Shown one piece after another: positions 49,303 to 58,731 of a stretch of DNA of 64,000 nt. Position 1 is the first letter of the stretch. The number at the start of each line of letters is the position of its first letter. The translations under genes and the position numbers were made by a program. This DNA is from Gemmatimonadales bacterium (GTDB taxonomy: Bacteria > Gemmatimonadota > Gemmatimonadetes > Gemmatimonadales > GWC2-71-9): assembly GCA_019637315.1 (NCBI GenBank), contig JAHBVU010000008.1:62001-126000 (forward strand), read 5' to 3'. The notes under the pieces were generated by a model. It worked only from the letters and a program-made list of their open reading frames with translations. It searched no databases and was not told the DNA's origin.

Positions 49303-49818
49303 GTGAAGCATCCCTCCACCGTCGCCGTGGTAAGCCTCGCCGCGACCCTGCTGCTAGGCAGCTGCGCATCAGGCCCCGACGACGAGGTCTGCCGCATGAC
49401 GGACGAGTATGGCAATTGGGGCTGTGCCCGTATCGTGGTCTACCTCACGACGGAAGACGGAGGGCCTGTCGTCACGCTCCTCCCGCGCCGAGTCAGCTAC
49501 CTGACCGTCCATCTAGCAGGGATCAACCAGCGCGGCGGCATCTGGGCCAGGGCTGAGGTGCACCGCCTGAATGGCGAGCCGGTTCAGCTCGAGGTTACCC
49601 GCACCATCGCCCAACCGGAGGCAACTCCAGACACGGCAACGGTCCAGATCTCCGCTTCCTGGTTGGCCCAGCCTGACGTCATCGTGTTAGGGGAGAAGGC
49701 TCTGCCCGTAGCCAGCGGTGCCATCACCAAGCGAATAACCTTCGCGCGGGTCGGCCAGCCACCGGTCTATCACACGGTCCGGCTCGTGCTCTATCCGTCG
49801 GATTCGACACGGCCCTGA
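49303..49818 (+). CDS. Small lipoprotein of unknown function
   Basis: 171 residues from GTG, with lipobox LLGSC (Cys21). The mature part is beta-rich with two further Cys residues (about 30 and 41). No family recognised. It follows the orphan permease on the same strand with 105 bp between. Confidence 0.65.
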   Translation: MKHPSTVAVVSLAATLLLGSCASGPDDEVCRMTDEYGNWGCARIVVYLTTEDGGPVVTLLPRRVSYLTVHLAGINQRGGIWARAEVHRLNGEPVQLEVTRTIAQPEATPDTATVQISASWLAQPDVIVLGEKALPVASGAITKRITFARVGQPPVYHTVRLVLYPSDSTRP

Positions 49819-49862
49819 GGAGCACACCGTGCGCGAGCAAACCCGGCGGTCAGTCGCGATGC

Positions 49863-50060
49863 CTACTGAGGGCGAGGCGCCTCGCCGCGCAGGATCGAGC
49901 GCATCCGGATTGCCAGCTTCTCGATCTCGCGCAACGAAGTCAGCGTCTCCTCATTCAGCTTCTCGGGATCCATCAGCAGGAGCTGCGTCTCGGCGAGCAA
50001 CGCGGCCAGTGGATTGGCCAGGTCATGCCGGAGCGTGTACAGCGCATCGGGGTCGCTCAC
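49863..50060 (-). CDS. Stand-alone HisKA-like dimerisation protein
   Basis: A 65-residue protein from GTG at 50060. It reads like the HisKA four-helix-bundle half alone: LRHDLANPLAALLAETQLLL with the H-box His at residue 12, a turn, then a second helix (SLREIEKLAIRMRSIL). No ATPase domain follows. Its start is 8 bp after the site-2 protease stop, so both are co-transcribed. Possibly a phosphotransfer or scaffold partner of another kinase; that is an inference. Confidence 0.55.
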   Translation of the reverse strand: MSDPDALYTLRHDLANPLAALLAETQLLLMDPEKLNEETLTSLREIEKLAIRMRSILRGEAPRPQ

Positions 50061-50068
50061 ATCCGGTC

Positions 50069-51202
50069 TCACAGTACGAGGGGAATTGGCACGAAGGTTA
50101 TCACGAACACGATCAGACACGCCACGCCCACCCAGGCGCGGCGCGGCGGGATCGGGCGGTCCGGCACCACCACCGGCGGATGCGACAACCGCCCGCCCCC
50201 AATCGCAAACGCCATCACGACCCAGATCAGCCAGCTGAAGGAGTACTGCGACAGGAAGAGCAACGCAGCTACCGTCACGATGGCCAGCCAGTGCTGGCGC
50301 TTGCCGAGGTAACCATAGGCAATATGGCCCCCATCGAGCTGACTCAGCGGCAGCAGGTTGAGCCCGGTCAGAAAACAGCCGACCCAGCCCGCAAAGGCCG
50401 GCAGGCTCAAGTGCACGGCCGTCCCCCCCGGCAATAACCACTCCCGAAGCCAGTACGTCAGCAGCGAATCGCCCAACCGGATCAGCTGACCCGCAAAGAC
50501 GACGTAGCTCTTGGCCAGACCGGGCTCCCAAGCCACCCGCTCCGACGTGAGGTAGCCCCAGATCATGACGCCGACCGCCACCACGAACCCTGCCAGCGGC
50601 CCCGCCGCCCCCACGTCCGCAAGCTGGCGACGGTCGATGACCGGGCTCTGCACCCGGATGAAGGCCCCGAAACTCCCGATCGGAGAAATGGACGGGGGAA
50701 CCGGCAGGAAGTAGGGCGGACTCGCGTCGATCAAGTACCGGCGGGCGGCCCAGTAATGACCCAATTCATGAATCAGGAGAATCCCGATGGCCGGGACCGC
50801 GAAGGACCATCCCGCCAGAAAGAGCTTCCAGTCCCCGGCCACGACCCCCCGTACGAAGTCGACCAGATCGCGGCCCAGGCCGACCAGGAAGCCGGGATTG
50901 TCGACCGGGTACCAGACCCCGGCCATGGCCGCCCCGGCCGCCAGGGAAAAGACCAGGGTCAATAGAAAGAGCAGGACGTGCGTGATCCAGCGGACCGGGA
51001 CGTCTCTTTCCAGGGAGCGGATGAGCACGAGGTGCCCCGCAGACCGGTCGGCCCAGTAGTGGGCCCCCCGCCACCCCGCCAGGAAGGTCGCGAGCTCCGC
51101 CGACGGCGCCGTGTGCGCCGGCAGCACCAGGGCATCGATCGCTTCACGGGAACCGCAACGGATGGTACGCCAGGCACTGAAGAGCCGATCGAATTGATCC
51201 AC
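50069..51202 (-). CDS. Site-2 protease family (M50) membrane protease
   Basis: A 377-residue intramembrane metalloprotease. HELGH at residues 145-149 supplies two zinc ligands and the catalytic Glu; NLLPLSQLDGGH (D290) is the third ligand motif. About seven membrane helices, with an N-terminal soluble part of about 70 residues. Such proteases release membrane-bound factors or process signal remnants. No anti-sigma gene is adjacent. Divergent from rho. Confidence 0.9.
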   Translation of the reverse strand: MDQFDRLFSAWRTIRCGSREAIDALVLPAHTAPSAELATFLAGWRGAHYWADRSAGHLVLIRSLERDVPVRWITHVLLFLLTLVFSLAAGAAMAGVWYPVDNPGFLVGLGRDLVDFVRGVVAGDWKLFLAGWSFAVPAIGILLIHELGHYWAARRYLIDASPPYFLPVPPSISPIGSFGAFIRVQSPVIDRRQLADVGAAGPLAGFVVAVGVMIWGYLTSERVAWEPGLAKSYVVFAGQLIRLGDSLLTYWLREWLLPGGTAVHLSLPAFAGWVGCFLTGLNLLPLSQLDGGHIAYGYLGKRQHWLAIVTVAALLFLSQYSFSWLIWVVMAFAIGGGRLSHPPVVVPDRPIPPRRAWVGVACLIVFVITFVPIPLVL

Positions 51203-51209
51203 GCTGGTC

Positions 51210-51238
51210 TTGACGGAGGTAGGTTGGTTTGCTAAAAT
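51210..51238 (+). promoter_or_regulatory. rho promoter
   Basis: TTGACG (51210-51215), 17-bp spacer, TAAAAT (51233-51238): five of six matches in each box. The transcript would start near 51245, giving a leader of about 120-140 nt before rho. The leader is C-rich and G-poor, as expected for rut-like autoregulation. Confidence 0.7.
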
Positions 51239-51382
51239 GATTTATCCATCCGGTATGAACCCCCGAAAGCATCGTCTCGGCCAACTACAATTCCGCTCCG
51301 GTTCCGGGGCTCTTGAATAGGCACCTTCGCCATCTTCACCCGTCCCCCCGTCGATGCGACGGCGGACATGAGGCACCCTCCC

Positions 51383-52630
51383 GTGGATATATCAGAACTG
51401 AAGCAGAAATCAGTCGCTGAACTGCATCAGCTGGCTCAAGAGTTGAACATCACCAACTACTCCGGCCTGCGCAAGCAGGATTTGATCTTCCGGATCGAGC
51501 AGTCGCTGCTCGACAAGGACACGGTCATCCGCGGCGAAGGCGTGCTGGAGATCCTGCCCGAGGGCTACGGCTTCCTCCGCAGCCAGGACTGGAACTACCT
51601 CTACGGCCCGGACGACATCTACGTCAGTCCGAGCCAGATCAAGCGCTTCGACCTCCGCACCGGCGACACGGTCATGGGTCAGGTTCGCCCCCCGAAAGAG
51701 GGCGAGCGCTACCTCGCCCTCTTGAAGGTAGAGCGGGTCAACTACGAGGAGCCCGAAAAGACCAAGCACCGGATTGCGTTCGACAACCTCCGGCCCCGCT
51801 ATCCCGACGCGCGGATCAAGCTCGAGAGCAAGAAGGGCGACATCTCGATGCGGGTCGTCGACCTGCTTTCGCCAATCGGTAAGGGTCAGCGCGGCCTGAT
51901 CGTGGCGCAACCGAAGGCCGGTAAGACGATCCTGATGCAGAAGCTGGCCAACGCCATCACGGAGAACCACCCCGAGGTCGTGCTGATCGTCCTGCTGATC
52001 GACGAGCGCCCGGAAGAAGTCACGGACATGCAGGAGAATGTCCGGGCCGAAGTCATCGCCTCGACCTTCGACGAGCCGGCCGACCGGCACGTCCAGGTGG
52101 CCGACATGGTGATCGAGAAGTCGAAGCGACTCGTCGAGCACGGCCGGGACGTGGTGATCCTGCTCGACTCGATTACCCGTCTCGCCCGCGCCCACAACGT
52201 GGTGGTGCCGCACTCGGGCAAGATCCTCTCCGGCGGTGTCGACGCCAACGCGCTCCAGAAGCCGAAGCGGTTCTTCGGCGCCGCACGGAACATCGACGGC
52301 GGCGGGTCGCTCACGATCATCGCCACGGCGCTGATCGACACCGGTTCACGCATGGACGAAGTGATTTTCGAAGAGTTTAAGGGCACCGGCAACATGGAGC
52401 TCGTGCTCGATCGTCGCCTGGCCGACCGCCGCATTTGGCCGGCCATCGACATCCAGAAGTCCGGCACCCGTAAGGAAGAGCTCCTGATGGACAAGGACGA
52501 GCTCAACCGGGTCTACCTGCTCCGCAACTTCCTGGCGGACATGCCGCCGGTCGAAGCGATGGAATTCCTCCTCGAACGGATGAAGCGGACCAAGTCCAAC
52601 AAGGAGTTTTTCGCCACGATGGTGCAATGA
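51383..52630 (+). CDS. rho: Transcription termination factor Rho
   Basis: RNA-dependent hexameric helicase that terminates transcription. I chose the GTG at 51383 because it gives the canonical start (V/M)[13 protein letters not shown]; an ATG five codons earlier (51368) is also possible. RNA-binding domain with GYGFLRS and [13 protein letters not shown], Walker A PKAGKT near residue 178, Walker [15 protein letters not shown], then the Q- and R-loop regions. 415 residues, full length. First of a tight gene row with ruvX and mltG. Confidence 0.97.
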   Translation: MDISELKQKSVAELHQLAQELNITNYSGLRKQDLIFRIEQSLLDKDTVIRGEGVLEILPEGYGFLRSQDWNYLYGPDDIYVSPSQIKRFDLRTGDTVMGQVRPPKEGERYLALLKVERVNYEEPEKTKHRIAFDNLRPRYPDARIKLESKKGDISMRVVDLLSPIGKGQRGLIVAQPKAGKTILMQKLANAITENHPEVVLIVLLIDERPEEVTDMQENVRAEVIASTFDEPADRHVQVADMVIEKSKRLVEHGRDVVILLDSITRLARAHNVVVPHSGKILSGGVDANALQKPKRFFGAARNIDGGGSLTIIATALIDTGSRMDEVIFEEFKGTGNMELVLDRRLADRRIWPAIDIQKSGTRKEELLMDKDELNRVYLLRNFLADMPPVEAMEFLLERMKRTKSNKEFFATMVQ

Positions 52631-53121
52631 GTCTGGCGCCCGACGGGTCGGAGACCCCTCCGACCGAGGGCCCGGCACTCAGCACCCTCCCGTCGTCCGG
52701 CCGCCTCCTGGCGGTCGATTGGGGCGAGCGCCGAATCGGGCTCGCCGTCACGGACGAGACGCAGACCCTGGCGAGCCCGCTGGCCACACTGACGCGGCGG
52801 GTTGGAAAGCGGTTCCCGATGCCCGCCTTGCAAATCCACCTCGATGCCCAGCAACCCGTTGGCCTGCTGATCGGCCTGCCGCTCGACTCATCGGGCAACG
52901 ACGGCGCGTCGGCCATCGAGGCCCGAGAGATGGCCGACCTGCTGGGCCGACGCACCGGCCTGCCGCTGCTGCTCTGGGACGAACGGATGTCGACTGCCCG
53001 CGCCCTCGCGGCAATTCGTGAGCAGGGCGGTTCGACCCGCGGCCGGAAGGAAGACGTCGATTCGCTTGCCGCAGCGATCTTTCTGCAGCACTTCCTCGAT
53101 GCTCGCCGGTTGCAACGATGA
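52627..53121 (+). CDS. ruvX: Holliday-junction resolvase-like RuvX/YqgF
   Basis: A 164-residue RNase H-fold protein. [17 protein letters not shown] gives the first catalytic Asp, [13 protein letters not shown] the second conserved segment, [13 protein letters not shown] the Glu motif, and [16 protein letters not shown] the last Asp. YqgF proteins act in 16S rRNA 5' maturation or junction resolution. Start overlaps the rho stop by 4 bp and stop overlaps mltG by 4 bp. Confidence 0.93.
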   Translation: MSLAPDGSETPPTEGPALSTLPSSGRLLAVDWGERRIGLAVTDETQTLASPLATLTRRVGKRFPMPALQIHLDAQQPVGLLIGLPLDSSGNDGASAIEAREMADLLGRRTGLPLLLWDERMSTARALAAIREQGGSTRGRKEDVDSLAAAIFLQHFLDARRLQR

Positions 53122-54119
53122 AATACCGCGCTGCCCTGCTGGCCCTGGCCCTCGCCGGCTGCGGGGGAGCTCCCCCGGGCGCCCCGGTGGAGCCGGTCTT
53201 CATCCCGGTCGGTTCGTCGTTCCGGGCCGTGACCGATACGCTCGTCGCGCACGACCTGGTTCCCAACCCGGGCTGGTTCAAGACGCTGGCGCGCCTGGCG
53301 CGCTACGACCGGAAGATGCGCGCCGGCTACTATGAGATTCCCAAGGGCGAGAGTGCCTGGCGAATCCTTCGCACCCTGGCGCTGGGCAGCGAAAAGACCC
53401 AGCGGTTCACGGTACCCGAGGGATTCACGATCACTGATATCGCTCTTGCTGCGGAAGCGCGGCTCGGCATCCCGGCCGACTCGATCCGTGCCGCGACCCA
53501 GGATACCGCCCTGCTCCGCGAGTTCGGCGTCGACGGCGAGACCCTCGAAGGGCACCTGCTGCCCGAGACCTATTTCGTCTCCCGATTGATTACCGGGCGC
53601 AACCTGGTGCGCGAGATGGCAACCCATTTCCAGCGCGCCTGGCGTCCGGAGTGGGATGCTCGTGCGGCCGAGAAGGGCTTGTCACGCCGCGACCTGGTGA
53701 CGATGGCGTCGATCGTGGAGGGTGAGGCGCGAGTCGACGAGGACCGCGCCCTGGTTGCCGCCGTCTACCTCAACCGGCTCCGGATCGGGATGCCGCTCCA
53801 GGCCGACCCGACGGTGCAGTATGCGATTCAGCTGGCAACCGGGCAGCGCAAGAACCGGCTTTTCGAACGTGACTACCAGTTTCCCTCGCCCTTCAACACC
53901 TACCTGATTCCCGGCATCCCGCCGAGTCCGGTTGGCGCACCAAGCGTCAAGAGCATCGAGGCGGTGCTCGACCCGGCCCCGGTACCGTACCTGTTCTTCG
54001 TGGCCGGAATGGACGGCAAGCACGTCTTTACCCGCACCTACGCCGAGCACCTCAACGCGATTGCCCGGATCCGCGCCGCCGAGCGCGAAGCTCGGCGCGC
54101 CGCCCGCAGCCAGCCATGA
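53118..54119 (+). CDS. mltG: Endolytic murein transglycosylase MltG
   Basis: 333 residues. The N-terminus is a lipoprotein-type signal (LLALALAGC), unlike the membrane anchor of E. coli MltG. A LysM-like domain (about 28-90, VPVGSSFRAVTDTLVAHDLV type) is followed by the YceG domain with ASIVEGEARVDEDR (catalytic Glu) and LQADPTVQYA, then NTYLIPGIPPSPVGAPS. It cuts nascent peptidoglycan near the synthase. Coupled to ruvX and the lyase gene by 4-bp overlaps. Confidence 0.95.
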   Translation: MKYRAALLALALAGCGGAPPGAPVEPVFIPVGSSFRAVTDTLVAHDLVPNPGWFKTLARLARYDRKMRAGYYEIPKGESAWRILRTLALGSEKTQRFTVPEGFTITDIALAAEARLGIPADSIRAATQDTALLREFGVDGETLEGHLLPETYFVSRLITGRNLVREMATHFQRAWRPEWDARAAEKGLSRRDLVTMASIVEGEARVDEDRALVAAVYLNRLRIGMPLQADPTVQYAIQLATGQRKNRLFERDYQFPSPFNTYLIPGIPPSPVGAPSVKSIEAVLDPAPVPYLFFVAGMDGKHVFTRTYAEHLNAIARIRAAEREARRAARSQP

Positions 54120-54946
54120 GCAAGGTTCGCCTGATCGAAATGGGGCCCCGGGATGGACTGCAGACCGAGGCCAAGACCATCCCGACCGAAGTGAAGGTCG
54201 CCTTCGTCGATGCGTTGTCGGCCGCAGGGTTCGACGAGATCGAGGTCAGCTCGTTCGTCTCACCGAAGTGGGTGCCGCAGCTGGCGGATGCAGCGGAGGT
54301 GTTTGCGCGGATCCAACGGAAGCCCGGGGTCCGCTATATGGCCCTGGTACCGAACGAGGCCGGGCTCGACCGGGCTCTGGCGGCAGCGGTCGACAAGGTA
54401 GCCGTCTTTACCGCAGCAAGCGAGAGTTTTACCCGCAAGAACATCAATGCGTCCATCGCCGAGTCGATCGAACGGTTCCGCCCGGTGGTGCAGCGCTCGC
54501 CAGTACCGGTTCGGGGCTACGTGTCGACCGCCTGGCACTGCCCTTACGAGGGTCCGATCAAACCTGAGGCCGTGCTGCCGGTGTGTGAGGCCCTGCTGGA
54601 GCTGGGCTGCACCGAGCTCTCGATCGGCGACACCATCGGGAAAGCGGTGCCCGACGAGGTGGCCCGACTGCTCGACGTGCTGCTGCCGGTCGTGGGAGCT
54701 GATCACCTCGCCATGCATTTCCACGATACCTTCGGCCACGCCGTCGCCAATTCGGCGCGGGCTCATGCGATGGGCATTACGGCATTCGACTCGAGTGCGG
54801 GCGGCATCGGCGGCTGCCCTTTCGCTCCGGGCGCAACCGGCAACGTGGCGACCCAGGCGTTGGTGGCTTTATTTGGGGAGTCTACCGGGATCGACTCGAC
54901 CGCCCTGGAAGGGGCATCGGCCATCGTGCGACCCTGGATCAGCTAG
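54116..54946 (+). CDS. Hydroxymethylglutaryl-CoA lyase
   Basis: A 276-residue TIM-barrel lyase. [12 protein letters not shown] near the start (catalytic Asp/Arg), [13 protein letters not shown], then [26 protein letters not shown] (metal-binding His) and [12 protein letters not shown] with the active-site Cys. It splits HMG-CoA to acetyl-CoA and acetoacetate in leucine or ketone-body catabolism. The CoA-transferase genes that follow would activate acetoacetate, so the three form one path. Confidence 0.93.
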   Translation: MSKVRLIEMGPRDGLQTEAKTIPTEVKVAFVDALSAAGFDEIEVSSFVSPKWVPQLADAAEVFARIQRKPGVRYMALVPNEAGLDRALAAAVDKVAVFTAASESFTRKNINASIAESIERFRPVVQRSPVPVRGYVSTAWHCPYEGPIKPEAVLPVCEALLELGCTELSIGDTIGKAVPDEVARLLDVLLPVVGADHLAMHFHDTFGHAVANSARAHAMGITAFDSSAGGIGGCPFAPGATGNVATQALVALFGESTGIDSTALEGASAIVRPWIS

Positions 54947-54983
54947 TTACCATCGGCACAGGATTCACCTACCTTACCCACCC

Positions 54984-55679
54984 ATGAACAAAGTCTACGC
55001 TGACGCCAGGACAGCCTGTGCCGACATCGGCAGCGGCTCGACGCTGCTGGTGGGCGGCTTCGGCCTCTGCGGCGTTCCCGAGGAGTGTATCGACGCCGTC
55101 CGCGAACTCGGCGTCGACGGGCTCACGGTGGTGAGCAACAACGCCGGGACCACCAATCACGGCCTGGTCCATCTGCTCAAGAACAAGCAAATCAAGAAGA
55201 TGATGGCGAGCTACGTCGGCGAGAACGCCGTCTTCGAGCAGCAGATGCTTTCGGGCGAACTCGAGGTCGAGCTGATTCCGCAAGGTACGCTTGCTGAGCG
55301 GATTCGGGCCGGTGGCGCCGGGATTCCGGCATTCTTTACCCCCACCGGTGTTGGCACCCTGGTGGCGGAAGGCAAAGAGGTGCGGGAGTTCGACGGACGG
55401 CGCTACGTCATGGAGCGGGGCATTACCGGCGACTACGCCCTGGTGCGCGCCTGGAAGGGCGACCGCTTCGGCAACCTCGTGTTTCGAAAAACCTCACGGA
55501 ACTTCAACCCGATGATCGCGACGGCGGGACGAGTCACCATCGCCGAGGTGGAGCAGCTGGTCGAACCGGGTGAAATCGACGGCGATGCGGTCCATACGCC
55601 GGCAATCTTCGTGCAGCGGATCTTCGTTCGCAAGGCGACCGAGAAGCTGATCGAACGACGGACGGTGAGGGCGCGATGA
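54984..55679 (+). CDS. scoA: 3-oxoacid CoA-transferase subunit A
   Basis: 231 residues from the ATG at 54984. [19 protein letters not shown] near residue 23 is the CoA-transferase family signature; [14 protein letters not shown] and [20 protein letters not shown] follow. It moves CoA between succinyl-CoA and acetoacetate together with subunit B, whose gene overlaps by 4 bp. Adjacent to HMG-CoA lyase, so it acts on the acetoacetate made there. Confidence 0.94.
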   Translation: MNKVYADARTACADIGSGSTLLVGGFGLCGVPEECIDAVRELGVDGLTVVSNNAGTTNHGLVHLLKNKQIKKMMASYVGENAVFEQQMLSGELEVELIPQGTLAERIRAGGAGIPAFFTPTGVGTLVAEGKEVREFDGRRYVMERGITGDYALVRAWKGDRFGNLVFRKTSRNFNPMIATAGRVTIAEVEQLVEPGEIDGDAVHTPAIFVQRIFVRKATEKLIERRTVRAR

Positions 55680-56320
55680 GCGAGGATATTCGACAGATCA
55701 TCGTCAAGCGGGCTGCGCAGGAGTTGCTGGCGCTCGACGAAACGACCGGCTACTACGTCAATCTCGGCATTGGCATTCCAACCATGATTGCCGACAACGT
55801 GCCGCCCGGCGTCGAGGTCGTGCTGCAATCGGAAAACGGCATGCTGGGGGTCGGGCCCTACCCGCTCGACGGGGAGGAAGACGCCGACCTGATCAACGCC
55901 GGCAAAGAGACGGTCAGCGAAGTGCCCGGTACGAGCTACTTCGACAGCGCCACCTCGTTCGGAATGATTCGGGGCGGACACGTCGCGATGTGCTTCCTGG
56001 GCGCCATGCAGGTCGCGGCCAACGGCGACCTGGCCAACTGGATGATTCCGGGCAAGATGGTGAAGGGCATGGGCGGGGCGATGGACCTGGTAGCCGGTGC
56101 GCGGCGGGTCATCGTCGTAATGGAGCATACCGCCAAGGGCAGCCCGAAGATTCTCGAACGATGCACCCTGCCCCTCACCGGCGAAGGGTGCGTCGACCGG
56201 ATCATCACGGAGCGGTGCGTGCTTGACGTGACGCCGAAGGGACTCAAGGTCGTGGAAGTCCGGCCCGGCTGGACCAAGGAGCAGATCACGGATTCGACGG
56301 CCGCGACCTTGATCTGGTGA
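55676..56320 (+). CDS. scoB: 3-oxoacid CoA-transferase subunit B
   Basis: 214 residues. [17 protein letters not shown] and [14 protein letters not shown] (the SENG motif with the catalytic Glu) define subunit [21 protein letters not shown] follows. Normal length. It completes the row rho-ruvX-mltG-lyase-scoA-scoB. The 3' end abuts an IS remnant, but the frame appears whole. Confidence 0.95.
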   Translation: MSEDIRQIIVKRAAQELLALDETTGYYVNLGIGIPTMIADNVPPGVEVVLQSENGMLGVGPYPLDGEEDADLINAGKETVSEVPGTSYFDSATSFGMIRGGHVAMCFLGAMQVAANGDLANWMIPGKMVKGMGGAMDLVAGARRVIVVMEHTAKGSPKILERCTLPLTGEGCVDRIITERCVLDVTPKGLKVVEVRPGWTKEQITDSTAATLIW

Positions 56321-56654
56321 CGGCAACCGGAAGCGGGCGGGTATGGTTCAAAAGACATCGGCCCCAGCAATGGTTAGCGCCCTCCTCACGCTTGTGGGGC
56401 GTCCAGCCATGCAGCGCCATCACGCGCTGAATGCGCTTCACATTGTAGCCGGTCGCAAAGCGCTGATTGACGAGCGCGTGGACACGACGCGCGCCATACG
56501 ACGCGCGGGTCCGAATGATCGTGCGCACCTGGGCGGTGACCACCCGATCGGTGGCCTTCGCATACCGCCTCGGGCGGCCCGCACTCGTGCGATAGGCGCA
56601 GGCACGACTGATCCCGAGCACGCGACAGATCACCGCCATCTTGCGCCCCGTCAC
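56286..56654 (-). pseudogene. IS3-family transposase OrfB, 3'-truncated
   Basis: The first 90 residues match the HTH_21-type N-terminus of IS3 OrfB (GRKMAVICRVLGISRACAYR, then YGARRVHALVNQRF and KRIQRVMALHGWTPHKR). After that the frame runs into unrelated sequence and ends inside scoB antisense. The rve domain is absent, so the product cannot transpose. It lies in the -1 frame relative to orfA across an A8 tract at 56683-56690. Confidence 0.8.
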
Positions 56655-57020
56655 CGCGTGGACCCGGTGTAAAAGCGCGGTCTTTTTTTTACCTCATCCC
56701 GGGCGGCCTGGAGGATCTCGATCTCCATGACCTTCTTCCCCAGCGCCCGCTCGAGCTCGCGGATGCGCTGCTCGGCGGCGCGTAACTCGCTCGCGGGCAC
56801 GACCGCTTCGTTCGCCGCCACCGCGGCGGCACTCCCATCCGTGCTGAGACGCTGCCACTGCCGCAGCAGCTGCGGGGCCACCGCGAGCTCCCGTGCCAAC
56901 TCCGCCACGGTGAGTTCCTGCCGACTGAGCCGGGCGATCTGTTCCTGCTTGAACTGCGGCGTGAAGACCCGACGTCCATCCGCCTTCCGACGATGCGTGA
57001 CCATTCGACCGACCCTCCGT
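56340..57020 (-). mobile_element. Truncated IS3-family element
   Basis: Contains a full orfA and only the first part of orfB; the integrase core with the DDE residues is missing. The right boundary lies near the orfA ribosome site (about 57015) and the left near 56340, just after scoB. Exact ends cannot be fixed because no matching inverted repeats were found. Confidence 0.75.
56651..57004 (-). CDS. IS3-family transposase OrfA
   Basis: A 117-residue protein with an N-terminal HTH (FTPQFKQEQIARLSRQELTV, AELARELAVAPQLLRQW) and a leucine-zipper-like helix (ELRAAEQRIRELERALGKKV). The end DEVKK is coded over A8, where the heptamer A-AAA-AAG in the -1 register would let ribosomes enter orfB. Ribosome site GGAGGG precedes the start. 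Confidence 0.85.
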   Translation of the reverse strand: MVTHRRKADGRRVFTPQFKQEQIARLSRQELTVAELARELAVAPQLLRQWQRLSTDGSAAAVAANEAVVPASELRAAEQRIRELERALGKKVMEIEILQAARDEVKKRPRFYTGSTR

Positions 57021-57032
57021 TAGGAAGTAAAC

Positions 57033-57530
57033 TTACGCTTCCCAGAGTGCCTCGTCGAATTGGGGTACTAAGCAAGCGTCGACAACGGTTCCCGAAACAG
57101 ACACGCTTGCATTGCGAGTTCCCGTGCTGTCACCGGGCGAGGCAACGGTCAGGACAGGGACTTCGCTATCTCGACGCACGTATCGAGTTACCGAACTCGA
57201 GTTGCCTGCCGCGTCGACCGTTAACACAGTAATCGTGTTCCACCCTTCGCTAAGCGCGATTCGCTGCTCCCAGAGTGAGCCGTTCTGATCGGAAGGCAAC
57301 CCGTTGACCGTTGTCCGCGTGGACGCCTGGTCGGCTACGTCTCCAGACACGGTGATCGAGTCTGCTGCGGTTACGGAACTGTCTGCTGGAGCGGCGACTG
57401 TAAGGACGGGATTTGCAGTATCCCTGGCAGTGCTGAAAAACGTTATCCCCGAGCCGTTTGGGCCATGTAGCTCGATACGCACGGGGATTGTGTCAGGCAG
57501 CGAGTAAGTAGTGACAACCGCTGACTTCAC
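57033..57530 (-). pseudogene. 3' fragment of surface protein with Ig-like repeats
   Basis: About 165 residues with two bacterial Ig-like repeats: VLTVAAPADSSVTAADSITV ... WNTITVLTVDAAGNSS, then VLTVASPGDSTGTRNASVSV. The frame ends directly at the IS3 remnant, so the C-terminus is lost, and its N-terminal part lies beyond the intact IS element at 58732-59448. An upstream stop or frameshift lies between the two parts. Confidence 0.65.
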
Positions 57531-57610
57531 GGACGCGTTGATTTCAGACGGGCCGGCAACCGTGTCGTTTCGTAAGCTTACCCGTCAAGGCTACAGTCGA
57601 TAACTAGACT

Positions 57611-58468
57611 TCATGCCGCTTGTGTTCTCGGCAAAAAGGTCTGCGGCGGCACTCGGCCGAGACTACGGTGCGGCCGCTCAGTGTTGTAGCGCGTCAGCCA
57701 AGACGCCGTGACGTCTCGAACCTCCTGCAGGGACGTAAAGACCCAGGCATCGAGCACCTCCGTTCGGTAGGTGCGGTTGAAGCGCTCGATAAAGGCATTC
57801 TGATTCGGCTTCCCCGGTTGAATGTGGTGCACTTGGATGCCGGCCGCGGCGCACCACTGCGCGAGACCGGCCGCCAGAAACTCGGGCCCATTGTCACACC
57901 GCAACTGGGCCGGGGCCCCATGGACCGCCACGAGCTGCGTCAACACCCGCACCACCTGCGCACTGGGGAGTGAGGCCCCGATGTCGATCGCCAGGGCTTC
58001 GCGATTGCCTTCGTCGAGCACCGTCAGGAGCCGATACCGGCGCCCGTCGTAGAGCGTGTCCCCCATGAAATCGAGCGCCCACGTGCGATTCAAGACCGGC
58101 GGCGCCTCGAGCGGGACCCGATCCCGCGGCGGCACCCGCTTTTTGCCGCGCCGCGGCAGATTGAAGCGCAGGGCACAATAGACCCGATAGACGCGCTTCC
58201 AGTTCCATGGATAGCCCAGCGTGCGCAGCCGGTCAAAGCACAGCCACAAGCCCCAGCGATGATGGGTCTCCACGAGGTCCGTGAGGGCCGCGATCACCGG
58301 CGCATCCTGCGCCGCCCGATCCCGCGCGGGGCGGTACCAGACCGTCCGCGAGCAGCCGGCGATGCGACAGGCCTGGCCAACGGACAGGCGGTAGTCGTGG
58401 ATCAGCATCGCGGCGACGCCCCGTCGCGCGGACGGTCCTACAGTTTTCGGTTGAGCACGTCCTTGATC
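57611..58468 (-). CDS. IS3-family transposase OrfB
   Basis: The frame runs open from 58585, but the family match begins near SARRGVAAMLIHDYRLSVGQ, about 40 residues in, so I place the coding part from about 58468 (approximate). HTH_21 region, then the rve core: WALDFMGDTLYDGRRY (first Asp), RCDNGPEFLA (second Asp), NAFIERFNRTYRTEVLD (Glu), and RYNTERPHRSLG at the end. It is in the -1 frame relative to orfA and is probably made as an OrfAB fusion by frameshifting near the orfA stop. Confidence 0.88.
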   Translation of the reverse strand, partial: DQGRAQPKTVGPSARRGVAAMLIHDYRLSVGQACRIAGCSRTVWYRPARDRAAQDAPVIAALTDLVETHHRWGLWLCFDRLRTLGYPWNWKRVYRVYCALRFNLPRRGKKRVPPRDRVPLEAPPVLNRTWALDFMGDTLYDGRRYRLLTVLDEGNREALAIDIGASLPSAQVVRVLTQLVAVHGAPAQLRCDNGPEFLAAGLAQWCAAAGIQVHHIQPGKPNQNAFIERFNRTYRTEVLDAWVFTSLQEVRDVTASWLTRYNTERPHRSLGRVPPQTFLPRTQAA

Positions 58469-58704
58469 GCGGCATTCTCCAGCGCAAGGTCGGCGTACAT
58501 CCGTTTCAACTTGGCGTTCTCGTGCTCCAGCTCTTTCAGCCGGCGCAACTCGGAGGCTGAGGCCCCGCCGTACTTCGCCTTCCACTGGTAGTAGGTGGGC
58601 CGGCTGATCCCGTGCTTGCGCAGCACCTCCGCCACCGGGACCCCCGCCTCGCCTTCCTGCAGCACCGCCAGAATCTGCCCTTCCGTGAACCGCGACTTTC
58701 GCAC
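58438..58704 (-). CDS. IS3-family transposase OrfA
   Basis: An 88-residue protein: KSRFTEGQILAVLQEGEAGV, VAEVLRKHGISRPTYYQW (HTH), then LKELEHENAKLKRMYADLAL (zipper). Typical of the IS3 OrfA type with a KHGIS-type recognition helix. GAGGGGT lies just upstream. Confidence 0.92.
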   Translation of the reverse strand: MRKSRFTEGQILAVLQEGEAGVPVAEVLRKHGISRPTYYQWKAKYGGASASELRRLKELEHENAKLKRMYADLALENAAIKDVLNRKL

Positions 58705-58731
58705 AACCCCTCCTCGGGGCGACAGGAAAGT

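Noticed and set aside
56331-56370. TGGTTCAAAAGACATCGGCC as an IS end
   Set aside because: It looks like a terminal sequence next to the IS3 remnant, but no inverse copy was found near 57000-57040, so the boundary was left approximate.
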